The notes below the pieces were generated by a model, which saw only the letters and a program-made list of their open reading frames with translations, was not told the DNA's origin and did not search any database. Source: Flavobacteriaceae bacterium GF1 (GTDB lineage Bacteria; Bacteroidota; Bacteroidia; Flavobacteriales; Flavobacteriaceae). Taken from it: a stretch of 64,000 bases of DNA. This document shows positions 53,699 through 61,595 of this stretch, in pieces. The stretch spans positions 186,001 to 250,000 of the forward strand of contig WNKP01000006.1 of NCBI GenBank assembly GCA_009797885.1, in the 5' to 3' direction. The translations under genes and the position numbers were made by a program. Position 1 is the first letter of the stretch. Each line of letters opens with the position of its first letter.

Positions 53699-55210
53699 TT
53701 ATTTTAGTTGAAACTCAGGTTCTCTTACAAGGTGTAATAACAGGAGGAAAACCTGTGATGGCGTATCATCCAAAAGCATGTTCCAGCTTCCTGTTTCAAA
53801 CATATTGGTATCCTCGTAAGGCTCCCTAAAGACCGAAATGGCAATGTCGTAATCTGCATCCGTCAATAGTCCCTTGGGCAGGAACTTGTCTATTATTGCC
53901 CGCGCAACAATATTGGGGTCATTTATGGTTGCCCCATTTGGGCCCGCGGCAGCAATCCCCAAGGCCCTAAATTGATTGGGATCGGCCTGGAAGAATTGTT
54001 CCAGGAAAACTTCGGCGGTCAACCATCTTCCAATAATGAAGTTGGTGTTTATCCATTCGCGGTCCCGTTGCCATCCGGCCACATCAACTGGGTCCCAGAG
54101 CTCCTGGCCGATCATGGCCGAAGCATCCATGGCATTGGTGACGTTGCCATCATTGTAGGCAAATCCCGTTTCCTTAAAAAGGTTAAGGTAAAGGTCGAAC
54201 GGGCTCTTGATGATGACTCCAATAGTCGTTTCGTCAAAAAAGTGTTCGCTTTTGAACATTTGCCGCAATACTGGGGCAATTTCAAAATTATTGGCAACAA
54301 AAGTTTGCGCAAGCTCATTGATAATGCCTTGCGGGTGCCCAGGGGGATAGGTCGCCCCAGGGTTATATTCATCCCTTTTGCTGTCTGGATGGACAAAAAA
54401 CTCATAAAATTTCGTACAAATGAATCTGGCGATGGAATCGGCCCTATTGTCGAACAGGATGTTCATCACGTCATCATACCCCCAATTACCGGTCTGGCCC
54501 AATATGGTTTTGGGGTCCGTATCAAATTGTTCCGGGTTAAAAGTGATTTTGGTACATCCCACATCACCACGGTTCACATATCCGGTAAGTGCACGTGAGG
54601 TTTCAATGATATCCTCTTCGGTATAGGCATTGCCCTCGCCCAGTGTAAACAGCTCGTATAACTCACGAGAGTAGTTTTCATTGGGTCGATTCCTATTATT
54701 AAATGCGCCGTCCAAATAGCGTAACATGGCACTGGTCAACCCAATCTCACTTACAAATGTCTTAAAGTTGCCCAAGGCATTGCGTTGCAGGCAATTGACA
54801 TATTCGTACAAAAAGGAGTTACAGTCGTACACATCCAATTCCGTAACAAAATGGTTGCTCCAGAAGAAACTCATTCTATCCAGAAGGTTGTTGTTCAATA
54901 GGCCATTTCCATAGGCCGTGTTCAACTCTTCCCGCTGCGCCCTCCGAACTTGTCTGGCAAGGTCATCATCTTCGGGATAATTGGCATTTGTCCATTCGGA
55001 CCATGCAGGAGCTGGAATTGGCGGTATGGCCAGGGCTTGGTCAACAAGGTTGTCCACCAATGCCGTTGCGGATTGTCCGACGGCTTGATTAACGGTTTCC
55101 ACAGAAGCGCTAAACCCCAAACGACGGTATAAATGTCTAGCCCTAAGGGCGTCCAAGGGTGTAGTGTAGGGTGCTAATGTGGAAGTATTACAATTAACGA
55201 ATAGTTCCAT
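53699..55210 (-). CDS. DUF1800 family protein
   Basis: This 503-residue protein shows the DUF1800 pattern: LRARHLYRRLGFSASVETVN at the start, MSFFWSNHFVT, GNFKTFVSEIGLTSAMLRYL, NENYSRELYELFTLGEGNAY, FICTKFYEFFVHPD, and WQRDREWINTNFIIGRWLT. No signal peptide is obvious. It precedes the DUF1501 gene by 11 bp; the two families nearly always occur together in Bacteroidota and Planctomycetota. The function is unknown. Confidence 0.92.
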   Translation of the reverse strand: MELFVNCNTSTLAPYTTPLDALRARHLYRRLGFSASVETVNQAVGQSATALVDNLVDQALAIPPIPAPAWSEWTNANYPEDDDLARQVRRAQREELNTAYGNGLLNNNLLDRMSFFWSNHFVTELDVYDCNSFLYEYVNCLQRNALGNFKTFVSEIGLTSAMLRYLDGAFNNRNRPNENYSRELYELFTLGEGNAYTEEDIIETSRALTGYVNRGDVGCTKITFNPEQFDTDPKTILGQTGNWGYDDVMNILFDNRADSIARFICTKFYEFFVHPDSKRDEYNPGATYPPGHPQGIINELAQTFVANNFEIAPVLRQMFKSEHFFDETTIGVIIKSPFDLYLNLFKETGFAYNDGNVTNAMDASAMIGQELWDPVDVAGWQRDREWINTNFIIGRWLTAEVFLEQFFQADPNQFRALGIAAAGPNGATINDPNIVARAIIDKFLPKGLLTDADYDIAISVFREPYEDTNMFETGSWNMLLDDTPSQVFLLLLHLVREPEFQLK

Positions 55211-55375
55211 AGCAAAATTTGGCGTTAAGGTGTTCCATAGTCTTTGGGTTAACTATGTGTACTAGGTAGGTGTGGTTCTTTTGAAGTTCCAAAGTACAAT
55301 CTTAACGTTAGACATTGGATGAAGCACCAATTTTTTCGATGAAATGCACAATCTTTTTCATATTTTTCAAAACTG

Positions 55376-55735
55376 ATGGGGAAACACAATGAATTTGGAC
55401 GCCTTGGAGAGCAGTTGGCAGCGGATTTTCTTCTTAAAAAGGGATATCGCATCAAATACAGGAATTACCGTTACCTAAAAGCAGAAATCGATATCCTTGC
55501 CCAAAAGCAGGATGTTTTGGCCGTGGTTGAAGTGAAATCCCGTAGTTCCAACCATATTCAGGAAATTGCCGAGACCGTAAATAAAAAGAAAATAGACTTA
55601 TTGGTTTCGGCAGCAGATCACTATGTGGACACCAACAATTTGGATGTTGAGGTACGATTTGATATCATCACCATACTTAAAAAGGGAAAAGAATATGCCA
55701 TAGAACATCTGGAGGATGCATTCTTTCATTTTTAA
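55376..55735 (+). CDS. YraN-family (UPF0102) nuclease-like protein
   Basis: This 119-residue protein has the YraN signature: GRLGEQLAADFLLKKGYRIK, YRNYRYLKAEIDILAQKQDV, LAVVEVKSRSS with E-V-K catalytic-type residues (PD-(D/E)XK fold), and VRFDIITI. It is a conserved small protein, predicted nuclease; in vivo role is unclear. Upstream is DUF1800 in the opposite direction with a 165-bp divergent spacer; downstream an ACT-like gene follows by 52 bp with its own promoter. Confidence 0.88.
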   Translation: MGKHNEFGRLGEQLAADFLLKKGYRIKYRNYRYLKAEIDILAQKQDVLAVVEVKSRSSNHIQEIAETVNKKKIDLLVSAADHYVDTNNLDVEVRFDIITILKKGKEYAIEHLEDAFFHF

Positions 55736-55738
55736 CCA

Positions 55739-55770
55739 TTTGTTTTATTTGTAACAAAAAGTTATTTTTG
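55739..55770 (+). promoter_or_regulatory. Bacteroidota-type promoter
   Basis: -33 TTTG (55739-55742) and -7 TATTTTTG (55763-55770) are separated by 20 bp, and the ATG of the next gene lies 17 bp downstream. Fits the TTTG/TAnnTTTG consensus. Confidence 0.5.
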
Positions 55771-55787
55771 CTCAAAACCAATTTGAA

Positions 55788-56447
55788 ATGAAAACCATTT
55801 CCGCCGTTGTTGAGCAGTACATTAAAAAGAAGCCTTTTTTGCAAAGTGCCCTGTCCCAAGGCATCATTAACCTTACGTCCTTATCACGTATTGTACGACC
55901 GGAAATTGAGGAGGAACTGGGAAAGGACGTTAGGAACGGTGCTATTGTTATGGCCCTAAAGCGATTGTCCGATGACATGGAATTTCGGGCTACCCACCGC
56001 ATTGTCAAGGTGCTCAAAAACATTGGGGAGATTACAGTGCGCTCCAATCTTACGGATTATACCTTTCTTTCTTCCGAAACCATTCTGGCACAGCAGGCCA
56101 AGCTATTGGAAAAGGTACATGAAAACCAGGATATTTTTTATACGTCCTCCCGTGGGGTCAATGAGATTAACATTGTGGTCAGCAATAGTTTGGACGGCAC
56201 GGTAGAGGAACTGTTCCAAGGGGAACGTTGTACCCAAAAAGTGGGGAATCTTTCTTCCGTTACGGTCAAGTTGCCAGCGGAAAACGTTTCCGTACCTGGA
56301 ATCTACTATTTTATATTTCAGCGTTTGGCCTGGGAAGGTATCGTTTTGTATGAAGTCATTTCCACCACCAATGAATTTACCATTCTCGTAAATGATGACC
56401 AAGTGGACGTAGCCTTTAAGACCATAAAGGATCTAAAAACGTTGTGA
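55788..56447 (+). CDS. Aspartate-kinase-like (ACT-domain) regulatory protein
   Basis: This 219-residue protein has no kinase core but an N-terminal helical part (VVEQYIKKKPFLQSALSQGI, NLTSLSRIVRPEIEEELGKD) and a C-terminal ACT-like half (SRGVNEINIVVSNSLDGTVE; FIFQRLAWEGIVLYEVISTT). Bacteroidota proteins of this type are often annotated as ACT-domain or aspartate kinase-like; they presumably bind amino acids and regulate something unknown. A promoter (55739-55770) precedes it. Confidence 0.75.
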   Translation: MKTISAVVEQYIKKKPFLQSALSQGIINLTSLSRIVRPEIEEELGKDVRNGAIVMALKRLSDDMEFRATHRIVKVLKNIGEITVRSNLTDYTFLSSETILAQQAKLLEKVHENQDIFYTSSRGVNEINIVVSNSLDGTVEELFQGERCTQKVGNLSSVTVKLPAENVSVPGIYYFIFQRLAWEGIVLYEVISTTNEFTILVNDDQVDVAFKTIKDLKTL

Positions 56448-56457
56448 TGGTCCAAAA

Positions 56458-57093
56458 TCAGTCTCTTGTCATTAATTCCAAAGCGTCAAAAGACTCGGAT
56501 CTTATCGGAAGTATCCCATATGTTGTTTCCCCATTCCGTACCGGTTTTCCAATAAGATCGTAGTTGGAAAGATGATTCTTGAACTTTTTGTTCGCTGAAC
56601 TTGAAGCAAGGATATTCCCCAGTGTTAAGCCTGGACCCAATACCAGTCCAATAGGAATTGGATTTGAATCCTCCTCGAAATTGTTTGAGTCGGTTTCTGA
56701 AATGTACAGGTTGAGGGGAGTCATTAATAAGTACAGGGCATAAATCGCAGACCCCTGTTTTACCGATCGGTATGTATTTTCTTTATCTAAAAAATGTACC
56801 TCCCTGCCGGATTTGTAGCGTAAAAACAAATTTTCACCAAAAATATAGTCCTTACCTGAAGTATTGATTATTTTAAGGGCTATGACCTTTACACCATTTC
56901 TTTCTTCCTTCTTGGCGTATTTGGTGTCCAACAAATCATATTTATAATAAAGTTTCAGTCCTTCTACAGTTGAGGTGTGGGATACAAAGTTCATATCCTC
57001 CGGACTGGGCACCCGGTAACTTGATGCACAACCCGTCAATACGAGAAAGGACATGGGGACCAAAACAAGACCAAAAATGAGTTTGGTTGGCAT
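56458..57093 (-). CDS. Lipoprotein of unknown function
   Basis: Starting at ATG 57093 gives 211 residues with a lipoprotein signal (MPTKLIFGLVLVPMSFLVLT then GC); the longer frame from 57156 would overlap the upstream gene and run through a stable hairpin. The mature part shows KLYYKYDLLDTKYAKKEERN, NLFLRYKSGREVHFLDKEN, and a mid hydrophobic helix (SAIYALYLLMTPLNLYIS), suggesting an outer-membrane component with a membrane segment. Not recognised. It is probably co-transcribed with the next upstream gene. Confidence 0.68.
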   Translation of the reverse strand: MPTKLIFGLVLVPMSFLVLTGCASSYRVPSPEDMNFVSHTSTVEGLKLYYKYDLLDTKYAKKEERNGVKVIALKIINTSGKDYIFGENLFLRYKSGREVHFLDKENTYRSVKQGSAIYALYLLMTPLNLYISETDSNNFEEDSNPIPIGLVLGPGLTLGNILASSSANKKFKNHLSNYDLIGKPVRNGETTYGILPIRSESFDALELMTRD

Positions 57094-57102
57094 GAACGGA
57101 AT

Positions 57103-57122
57103 GCGGGCTCGAAAGAGCCCGC
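57103..57122. other. Perfect GC-rich hairpin between two lipoprotein genes
   Basis: GCGGGCTC, loop GAAA, GAGCCCGC (8-bp stem) is followed by TTTTT on the plus strand. On the minus strand, the strand of both flanking genes, it lies 14 bp after one stop codon and 10 bp before the next ATG. It may be an intercistronic attenuator; no T-run follows on that strand. Confidence 0.55.
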
Positions 57123-57136
57123 TTTTTGTTTCATTG

Positions 57137-57559
57137 TTATTCACAGTTTGAATCAATGGAAAACCTAAAATTCTTGTCGCTCATTCGTGTAATCGCAGCA
57201 TCATTTCGGTGGTCGGGTTTATAAGATGCCCCAGTTCCAAGGTCTACGGCTATCCCCAAAAGGCCCCAAGAAAGTACACTGAGAATGAAATTTCCCGTTC
57301 TAAACCTATTGTCAAAATTCTTGGTGATTGGTTCGCAACCTTCCTCTTTAATTTCAACTTTTAGATCCTTGTCCCTTTTGAGCATTTTGGTCACTTCTCC
57401 CTGACCTACTTTTTCCCCGTTTATAAAGATGTCCGCATTGGGCCTACCGTTGGCTACAAAGGTTCCATTGTATCTGCTTCCGCCAAATATGACACCACAA
57501 CTGGTCAGTTGGGAAGCTAGAAAGATGGCCGCTAAAAAAATTGATAGTCTGTTTTTCAT
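57137..57559 (-). CDS. PEGA-like lipoprotein
   Basis: This 140-residue protein has a lipoprotein signal (IFLAAIFLASQLTSC; Cys about 21), and a PEGA-like beta segment (GRPNADIFINGEKVGQGEVT, LKVEIKEEGCEPITKNFDNR). A hydrophobic helix sits at about 92-110 (NFILSVLSWGLLGIAVDLGT), followed by GASYKPDHRNDAAI. It may hold a surface structure, but function is unknown. The next gene downstream is 43 bp away and separated by a hairpin. Confidence 0.7.
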   Translation of the reverse strand: MKNRLSIFLAAIFLASQLTSCGVIFGGSRYNGTFVANGRPNADIFINGEKVGQGEVTKMLKRDKDLKVEIKEEGCEPITKNFDNRFRTGNFILSVLSWGLLGIAVDLGTGASYKPDHRNDAAITRMSDKNFRFSIDSNCE

Positions 57560-57671
57560 TTTACAGGTTTGGTTAAAATTTGGCGGCTAACATAAAGCGT
57601 ATTGTTAAAACACTTCATGACTTTTCTCAGCTTTGTTAAAAAAAAGTGCAATTGGCAATCTTCGAAACAGT

Positions 57672-58706
57672 TTATTGAAATTCTTGCAATTTCCTGTTCA
57701 TGACCCAAAACCATAGTGGCTGTACTACGGCCAAAAGCATCATACCGGGATAACCCGTGGGCATCTGTGGACTTTTCTCATGTGATTTTAAAATCTGATA
57801 CTTTTTGCTGCCATTATAATGATGGTCCGAATGTCTGGATAGATTAAAGAGCAATGTTCTTCCTATGGGATGGTCGGAGTTCCAACTGTGATGATGTCGT
57901 ACTGCCTCATAGCGTCCATGTTCGTTCTTTTTCCGGAGAAGGCCATAGTGTTCAATATAGTTTACGGTCTCCAGAAGGATAATACCAATAGCAGCCGCAA
58001 AGAGGAAGGCAATCAATACGGAAGTGCCAAAGGCAAAAAACACCCCACCTATTAAAAGGACATTGGCCAAGGAATACACTATCATTCTATTTTGAAGGGA
58101 GAACCATCGCCTGCCTTCATTTTTCAAGCGTTGATTTTCCAGTTGCCAAGCCTCGATATAACTTCCAAAATGCGAACGGAACCAATACACGAACAGTAGT
58201 TCGTTTTTCCGGGCAGTGGCCGAGTCTTCCGGTGTGGCCACATTTCTATGGTGTCCGGCGTTATGGTAGGGCAGAAAATGGGTATCCAAGGAGGTCAACA
58301 AAAGGATTTCCCCCAATAATTGTTCCCACCGCTTATGCCGATGCCCCAATTCATGTCCCACATTAATACCGATTACACCGCACATAAAGCCCATGGCCGT
58401 AATGCGGCCCACATACTCCAAAGAACCATAGGGGGTATCCCCGATCACAAAAAGAAAGTAGATTAAAAATCCCACTTGTATGGGTAGGGTCCCGTATAAG
58501 ATATAGTCGTATATCTTTTTGTTTTTCTCGTCATCCATCAGTTTTTTATCCATGTTTTCCCTGTCCGGAGGGACCAGTAGTTCAAGGAGCGGAACAAGGC
58601 CAAAAAACACGATCAAGGGTAGAAATGTCCAAATCCCTTCCCAGTTAAAGGCAATAAAGGCCGTTACCGGAATGGTATAAACAAAAAGGTATTTAAGTCG
58701 TTTCAC
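57672..58706 (-). CDS. alkB: Alkane 1-monooxygenase (AlkB-type)
   Basis: AlkB is a membrane di-iron enzyme that hydroxylates alkanes at the terminal carbon, using electrons from rubredoxin. The 344-residue protein has six-fold TM segments and the eight-His clusters: NVGHELGHRHKRWEQ, FLPYHNAGHHRNVATPEDSA, and HHSWNSDHPIGRTLLFNLSR followed by HSDHH. The usual rubredoxin is not fused or adjacent here. A TetR gene directly upstream (6 bp) is likely the regulator. The hydroxylated substrate could also be a fatty acid or other hydrocarbon. Confidence 0.9.
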   Translation of the reverse strand: MKRLKYLFVYTIPVTAFIAFNWEGIWTFLPLIVFFGLVPLLELLVPPDRENMDKKLMDDEKNKKIYDYILYGTLPIQVGFLIYFLFVIGDTPYGSLEYVGRITAMGFMCGVIGINVGHELGHRHKRWEQLLGEILLLTSLDTHFLPYHNAGHHRNVATPEDSATARKNELLFVYWFRSHFGSYIEAWQLENQRLKNEGRRWFSLQNRMIVYSLANVLLIGGVFFAFGTSVLIAFLFAAAIGIILLETVNYIEHYGLLRKKNEHGRYEAVRHHHSWNSDHPIGRTLLFNLSRHSDHHYNGSKKYQILKSHEKSPQMPTGYPGMMLLAVVQPLWFWVMNRKLQEFQ

Positions 58707-58712
58707 GGTATT

Positions 58713-59288
58713 TTATTTTGAGATTCCCTTGGTGATAATAGTGATAAGATTGTCGAAATGGGCTTCCAAACGGTCGTACTCCCCTTTCAGATAAAAGTTG
58801 GGCTCCAGCCCTTGTAAGAGCATAACCAGTACTTGACTGTAGACCAAATGGTCGCCGGGTAATTCCAGCTCCCCCCTTTCAATGCCTCGATGGATCAATT
58901 GCATGATCTGTGAAACCTCCCACTCAATCATCCCTTGTTTTACATTGTTGACAAAATCATAATGCTCGTAGAAGTTGGGACGAAGGGTCTCCTGATAGTT
59001 GAGGGCATGTCGTAAGACTTCCATCCGCTTCAGCATATAATTACGAAGTACTTCCCTGGTATCGGAATCGATATCCGCAAAGACCTGGACCAATTCGGAT
59101 TTCAATCGGTTCAGTTCCTCAAGTACAACGGCTTCAAACAAGAGTTCCTTACTACCAAAATGATAGTATAAGGAACCTTTGGCCTTTTGTGCGGCGGTCG
59201 CAATATCTTCCATGGCCGTTTTGTAATATCCATATTTGCTAAAGGTGGTACTGGCTATTTCCAGCAATTGATTTTTAATTTTTGACAT
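58713..59288 (-). CDS. TetR-family repressor, probable alkB regulator
   Basis: From ATG 59288 (MSKIKNQLLEI) the protein has 191 residues; an in-frame TTG at 59297 would add three residues and is unlikely. The HTH is clear (TTFSKYGYYKTAMEDIATAA, KAKGSLYYHFGSKELLFEAV), and the C-terminal ligand domain is all helical. It is 6 bp before alkB in one operon. A -7 box (TATATTTG, minus strand, 59312-59319) is flanked by TTTTGACC (59288-59295) and GGTCAAAA (59344-59351) half-sites, which suggests autoregulation. Confidence 0.9.
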   Translation of the reverse strand: MSKIKNQLLEIASTTFSKYGYYKTAMEDIATAAQKAKGSLYYHFGSKELLFEAVVLEELNRLKSELVQVFADIDSDTREVLRNYMLKRMEVLRHALNYQETLRPNFYEHYDFVNNVKQGMIEWEVSQIMQLIHRGIERGELELPGDHLVYSQVLVMLLQGLEPNFYLKGEYDRLEAHFDNLITIITKGISK

Positions 59289-59351
59289 TTTGACCAAAAA
59301 TGAATAATAGTCAAATATATAAAATCCATTGAATAAAACCGAAGGTCAAAA
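59288..59351 (-). promoter_or_regulatory. tetR-alkB promoter with GTCAAA-type half-sites
   Basis: On the minus strand a consensus -7 box TATATTTG is at 59312-59319. Around it lie TTTTGACC (59288-59295), AGTCAAA (59309-59315) and GGTCAAAA (59344-59351); the outer two are exact complements. These could be operators of the TetR product. No clear -33 TTTG at the best spacing was found. Confidence 0.5.
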
Positions 59352-59436
59352 GTCTTGATCCAAAATCAGTTACGAATAGGACCCTGGTATCGTTTTTGTT
59401 GTTTATCTTGTAGCTACCGTAAAAATTTCTGACAAA

Positions 59437-60123
59437 ATGAGACTTTGTTTTTTGCTTTTGCCGTTTTTCTTGTTTGTCCAGGTTATGCTGCCCCAAAATC
59501 CCATGGCCCTTCACGATGATTTTAGGGGAGTGTTTTATAATCCTGCAATGTATGTACAGCGCTATGAGATTGAAGATGGTTCACCCTACCTGAATCTAAA
59601 ATTTCAGCCAGCAAAGATCGGGGACCGGGATAAAACCTATTTGGTGCGATTTAATGCGTACGAGGGGAGCGTAGAGGTTTGGATACAGGAAAATAAGGTG
59701 ATTGAATTGAATAGCCCGGGAGAGGAACGCATCAAAATGTTGGACGGCTCCGATAAGGAATATCTGCTCACCACATATGAAAGTCCCAAAGGAGGAAAGG
59801 AAAAGGGTTTTCTGGAAGAACTAAAAGTCTGCGAAGCCTATACCCTTTATAAGAAAGAGACCATAAAGTACTTTAAAAAGGTTAAAGCGGAAGCCTACGC
59901 CAAGGAGAAACCCGCACGATTTGAACAGTCCACTCCCCAATTTTATATCAAACTTGCCGGTGGGGATGCGCCGATCAGGTACCTGTCCAATAGCAAGAAA
60001 AAATTTCTTGGTGCGTTTGATGCCCAAAATGCGACCAAAGCCAAAACCATCATAAAAAAAGAAAAACTTAGTTTGACCAAAAGCGAAGATATCATCCGCA
60101 TTTTGGACAGTATGTACAACTAG
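59437..60123 (+). CDS. Secreted hypothetical protein, 228 aa
   Basis: This protein has a signal peptide (MRLCFLLLPFFLFVQVMLPQ) and a beta-rich first half (YEIEDGSPYLNLKFQPAKIG, TYLVRFNAYEGSVEVWIQEN) followed by a basic helical end (YLSNSKKKFLGAFDAQNATK, IIKKEKLSLTKSEDIIRILD). It looks like a periplasmic protein of unknown role. It is divergent from tetR-alkB and could share its regulation. Confidence 0.65.
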   Translation: MRLCFLLLPFFLFVQVMLPQNPMALHDDFRGVFYNPAMYVQRYEIEDGSPYLNLKFQPAKIGDRDKTYLVRFNAYEGSVEVWIQENKVIELNSPGEERIKMLDGSDKEYLLTTYESPKGGKEKGFLEELKVCEAYTLYKKETIKYFKKVKAEAYAKEKPARFEQSTPQFYIKLAGGDAPIRYLSNSKKKFLGAFDAQNATKAKTIIKKEKLSLTKSEDIIRILDSMYN

Positions 60124-60304
60124 CATCCGTAAGATTCCTTTATTCTGACAACGTACCGTTCGATAAAATGCACGCTGTTTCGGTAAGTGGTTTTTAGGGC
60201 CAAAAACAGTTGTCGATCCTTTTTTACACTTTGTCCATTCCCTTGTTTTTCAGCGAGTTTTTTACCGGTATGAACGACCAAAATCGACTGTTGGGGTAGC
60301 TGCT

Positions 60305-60332
60305 GGGTAATTTTACCCTGTAACAATTACCC
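60305..60332 (+). promoter_or_regulatory. Two mutually exclusive hairpins before the 78-aa secreted-protein gene
   Basis: GGGTAATT (60305-60312) can pair with TTACCC (60313-60318; a GGGTAA-TT-TTACCC hairpin) or with AATTACCC (60325-60332; 8-bp stem with a 12-nt loop). The two stems share the left arm, so only one can form. It ends 5 bp before the ATG at 60338, so it could be an RNA switch or a three-half-site operator. The rest of the 60124-60337 spacer has no supported gene. Confidence 0.5.
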
Positions 60333-60337
60333 AAGTC

Positions 60338-60574
60338 ATGAAAGCAGTTTTAACCTTCGTTTTTTTCATCTTCATCGCAACAACGGCTATGGCTCAAGCA
60401 CCTAAAAAGGAAGTAAAGGTTAAAACCATGACAATGGAAGTTGAATTGAACATCACCATTGCCCAAGACGATGCGCCCCAAACCGAAGTGGCTCGTTTGT
60501 ACAAGTTCAAGAATTCCAGGGTAAAAAAGGCATTGAAGTTCTCCACTAAAAACAATCGTTCCAAGATTGCGTAA
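60338..60574 (+). CDS. Small secreted protein, 78 aa
   Basis: The protein has a signal peptide (MKAVLTFVFFIFIATTAMAQ) and a mature part of about 58 residues: a basic beta-prone start (KKEVKVKTMTMEVELNITIA), an acidic patch (QDDAPQTEVARLYKFKN) and a basic end (SRVKKALKFSTKNNRSKIA). I recognise no family. It resembles conserved small periplasmic proteins of Flavobacteriaceae with no known role. Alternative hairpins lie just before the start codon. Confidence 0.65.
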   Translation: MKAVLTFVFFIFIATTAMAQAPKKEVKVKTMTMEVELNITIAQDDAPQTEVARLYKFKNSRVKKALKFSTKNNRSKIA

Positions 60575-60740
60575 TCCAACTTTTTTATAATTTACAGGAA
60601 AACTTGTGACCCAACCTATCTTGGGTTAGCTCAGTATTTCTGGGAAATGTCGCTTAAATGTCGGGTCAAATCCAAGCAAAATCCTTGGGTACATTTAGTT
60701 TTGCAGCTAACATTGTTCCAGGTTTTCAAAAACAAGTGAT

Positions 60741-61556
60741 ATGAAACAGCCAGAGTTAGGATTACGAATTACGGAGCTACGAAAACAAAAGGGACTTACC
60801 CAAGATGAGTTGGTGGAATTGTGCAATATTAATGTGCGGACCCTCCAACGGATTGAAAATGGCGAGGTATCTCCAAGAAGCTATACGATAAAGACCATTT
60901 TATCCGCCTTGGATTATGATTACGAAAGTTTACGGGCAGAAGAGGCTACGGTCACTGCTGCTACCCTCGCGCAAATTCCCACCAAGGAGGCCAGGACCGT
61001 CCATTCATTGTTGACCATGGCCTGGATTGCCGGAATTCTGTTTGCTATCCTTGCCGTTTTTGAAGGGATATCGGATTATGTACGGATAGAGGATGGGGAT
61101 TTTATCTATGGGCAATGGGGGCATGTTGTCGTGAAGTTCCTGGTCCTTATTTGTAATGTATTGTTATTGTATGGCTTTTTGATTTCCGGGAAGTTGTTAC
61201 AGAACTATCTGATGAAAATTGCGACCATCTTAATGATGATCGCCCTGTTCTGTTTTTATAGCTATGATATTGTCTCCGTTTTTAGTGGTTCCCTGGATAT
61301 AGAAGTCGTTTTTATGGCAGAAGCCGTAGCCTTTGGCGCTTTGGGGGTCCTATTTGGGATTTCAATACTAAAATCAAGGAATATTTTAGGAAATACGGGA
61401 ATTGCCTCAGGAGTGGGAGAACTGCTCATGGCCTTTTGTCTGGTGACGGTGGTATTGTCACCTGTTTCCCTATTCCTGTTCTTCCCGGTTATCGTTCTGG
61501 AAATATTGGTCCTTTACAAAGTTTCTACCATGGTAAAAGAAAAGCCACAGTATTGA
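60741..61556 (+). CDS. Membrane-anchored HTH (XRE-type) regulator
   Basis: This 271-residue protein has an N-terminal HTH_3 domain (about 7-62; RITELRKQKGLTQDELVELC, NINVRTLQRIENGEVSPRSY) followed by six predicted TM helices (about 92-265; IAGILFAILAVFEGISDYV, FLVLICNVLLLYGFLISG, FLFFPVIVLEILVLYKVS). It probably senses a membrane or envelope signal and controls transcription. The target is unknown; the small secreted gene upstream and GH29 gene downstream are neighbours but not obvious targets. Confidence 0.82.
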   Translation: MKQPELGLRITELRKQKGLTQDELVELCNINVRTLQRIENGEVSPRSYTIKTILSALDYDYESLRAEEATVTAATLAQIPTKEARTVHSLLTMAWIAGILFAILAVFEGISDYVRIEDGDFIYGQWGHVVVKFLVLICNVLLLYGFLISGKLLQNYLMKIATILMMIALFCFYSYDIVSVFSGSLDIEVVFMAEAVAFGALGVLFGISILKSRNILGNTGIASGVGELLMAFCLVTVVLSPVSLFLFFPVIVLEILVLYKVSTMVKEKPQY

Positions 61557-61595
61557 AAAGTTGGGTACGAATGGATGCCCAAACTCATTACGCTT

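Noticed and set aside
53972-54598. 208-codon plus-strand ORF antisense to the DUF1800 gene
   Set aside because: The sense strand carries the DUF1800 motifs; the antisense protein has no recognisable features.
60120-60326. 68-codon minus-strand ORF (TTG start) in the spacer after the 228-aa secreted protein
   Set aside because: It needs a TTG start, lacks conserved motifs and shares its stop with the CTAG palindrome; a real gene cannot be excluded but is not supported.
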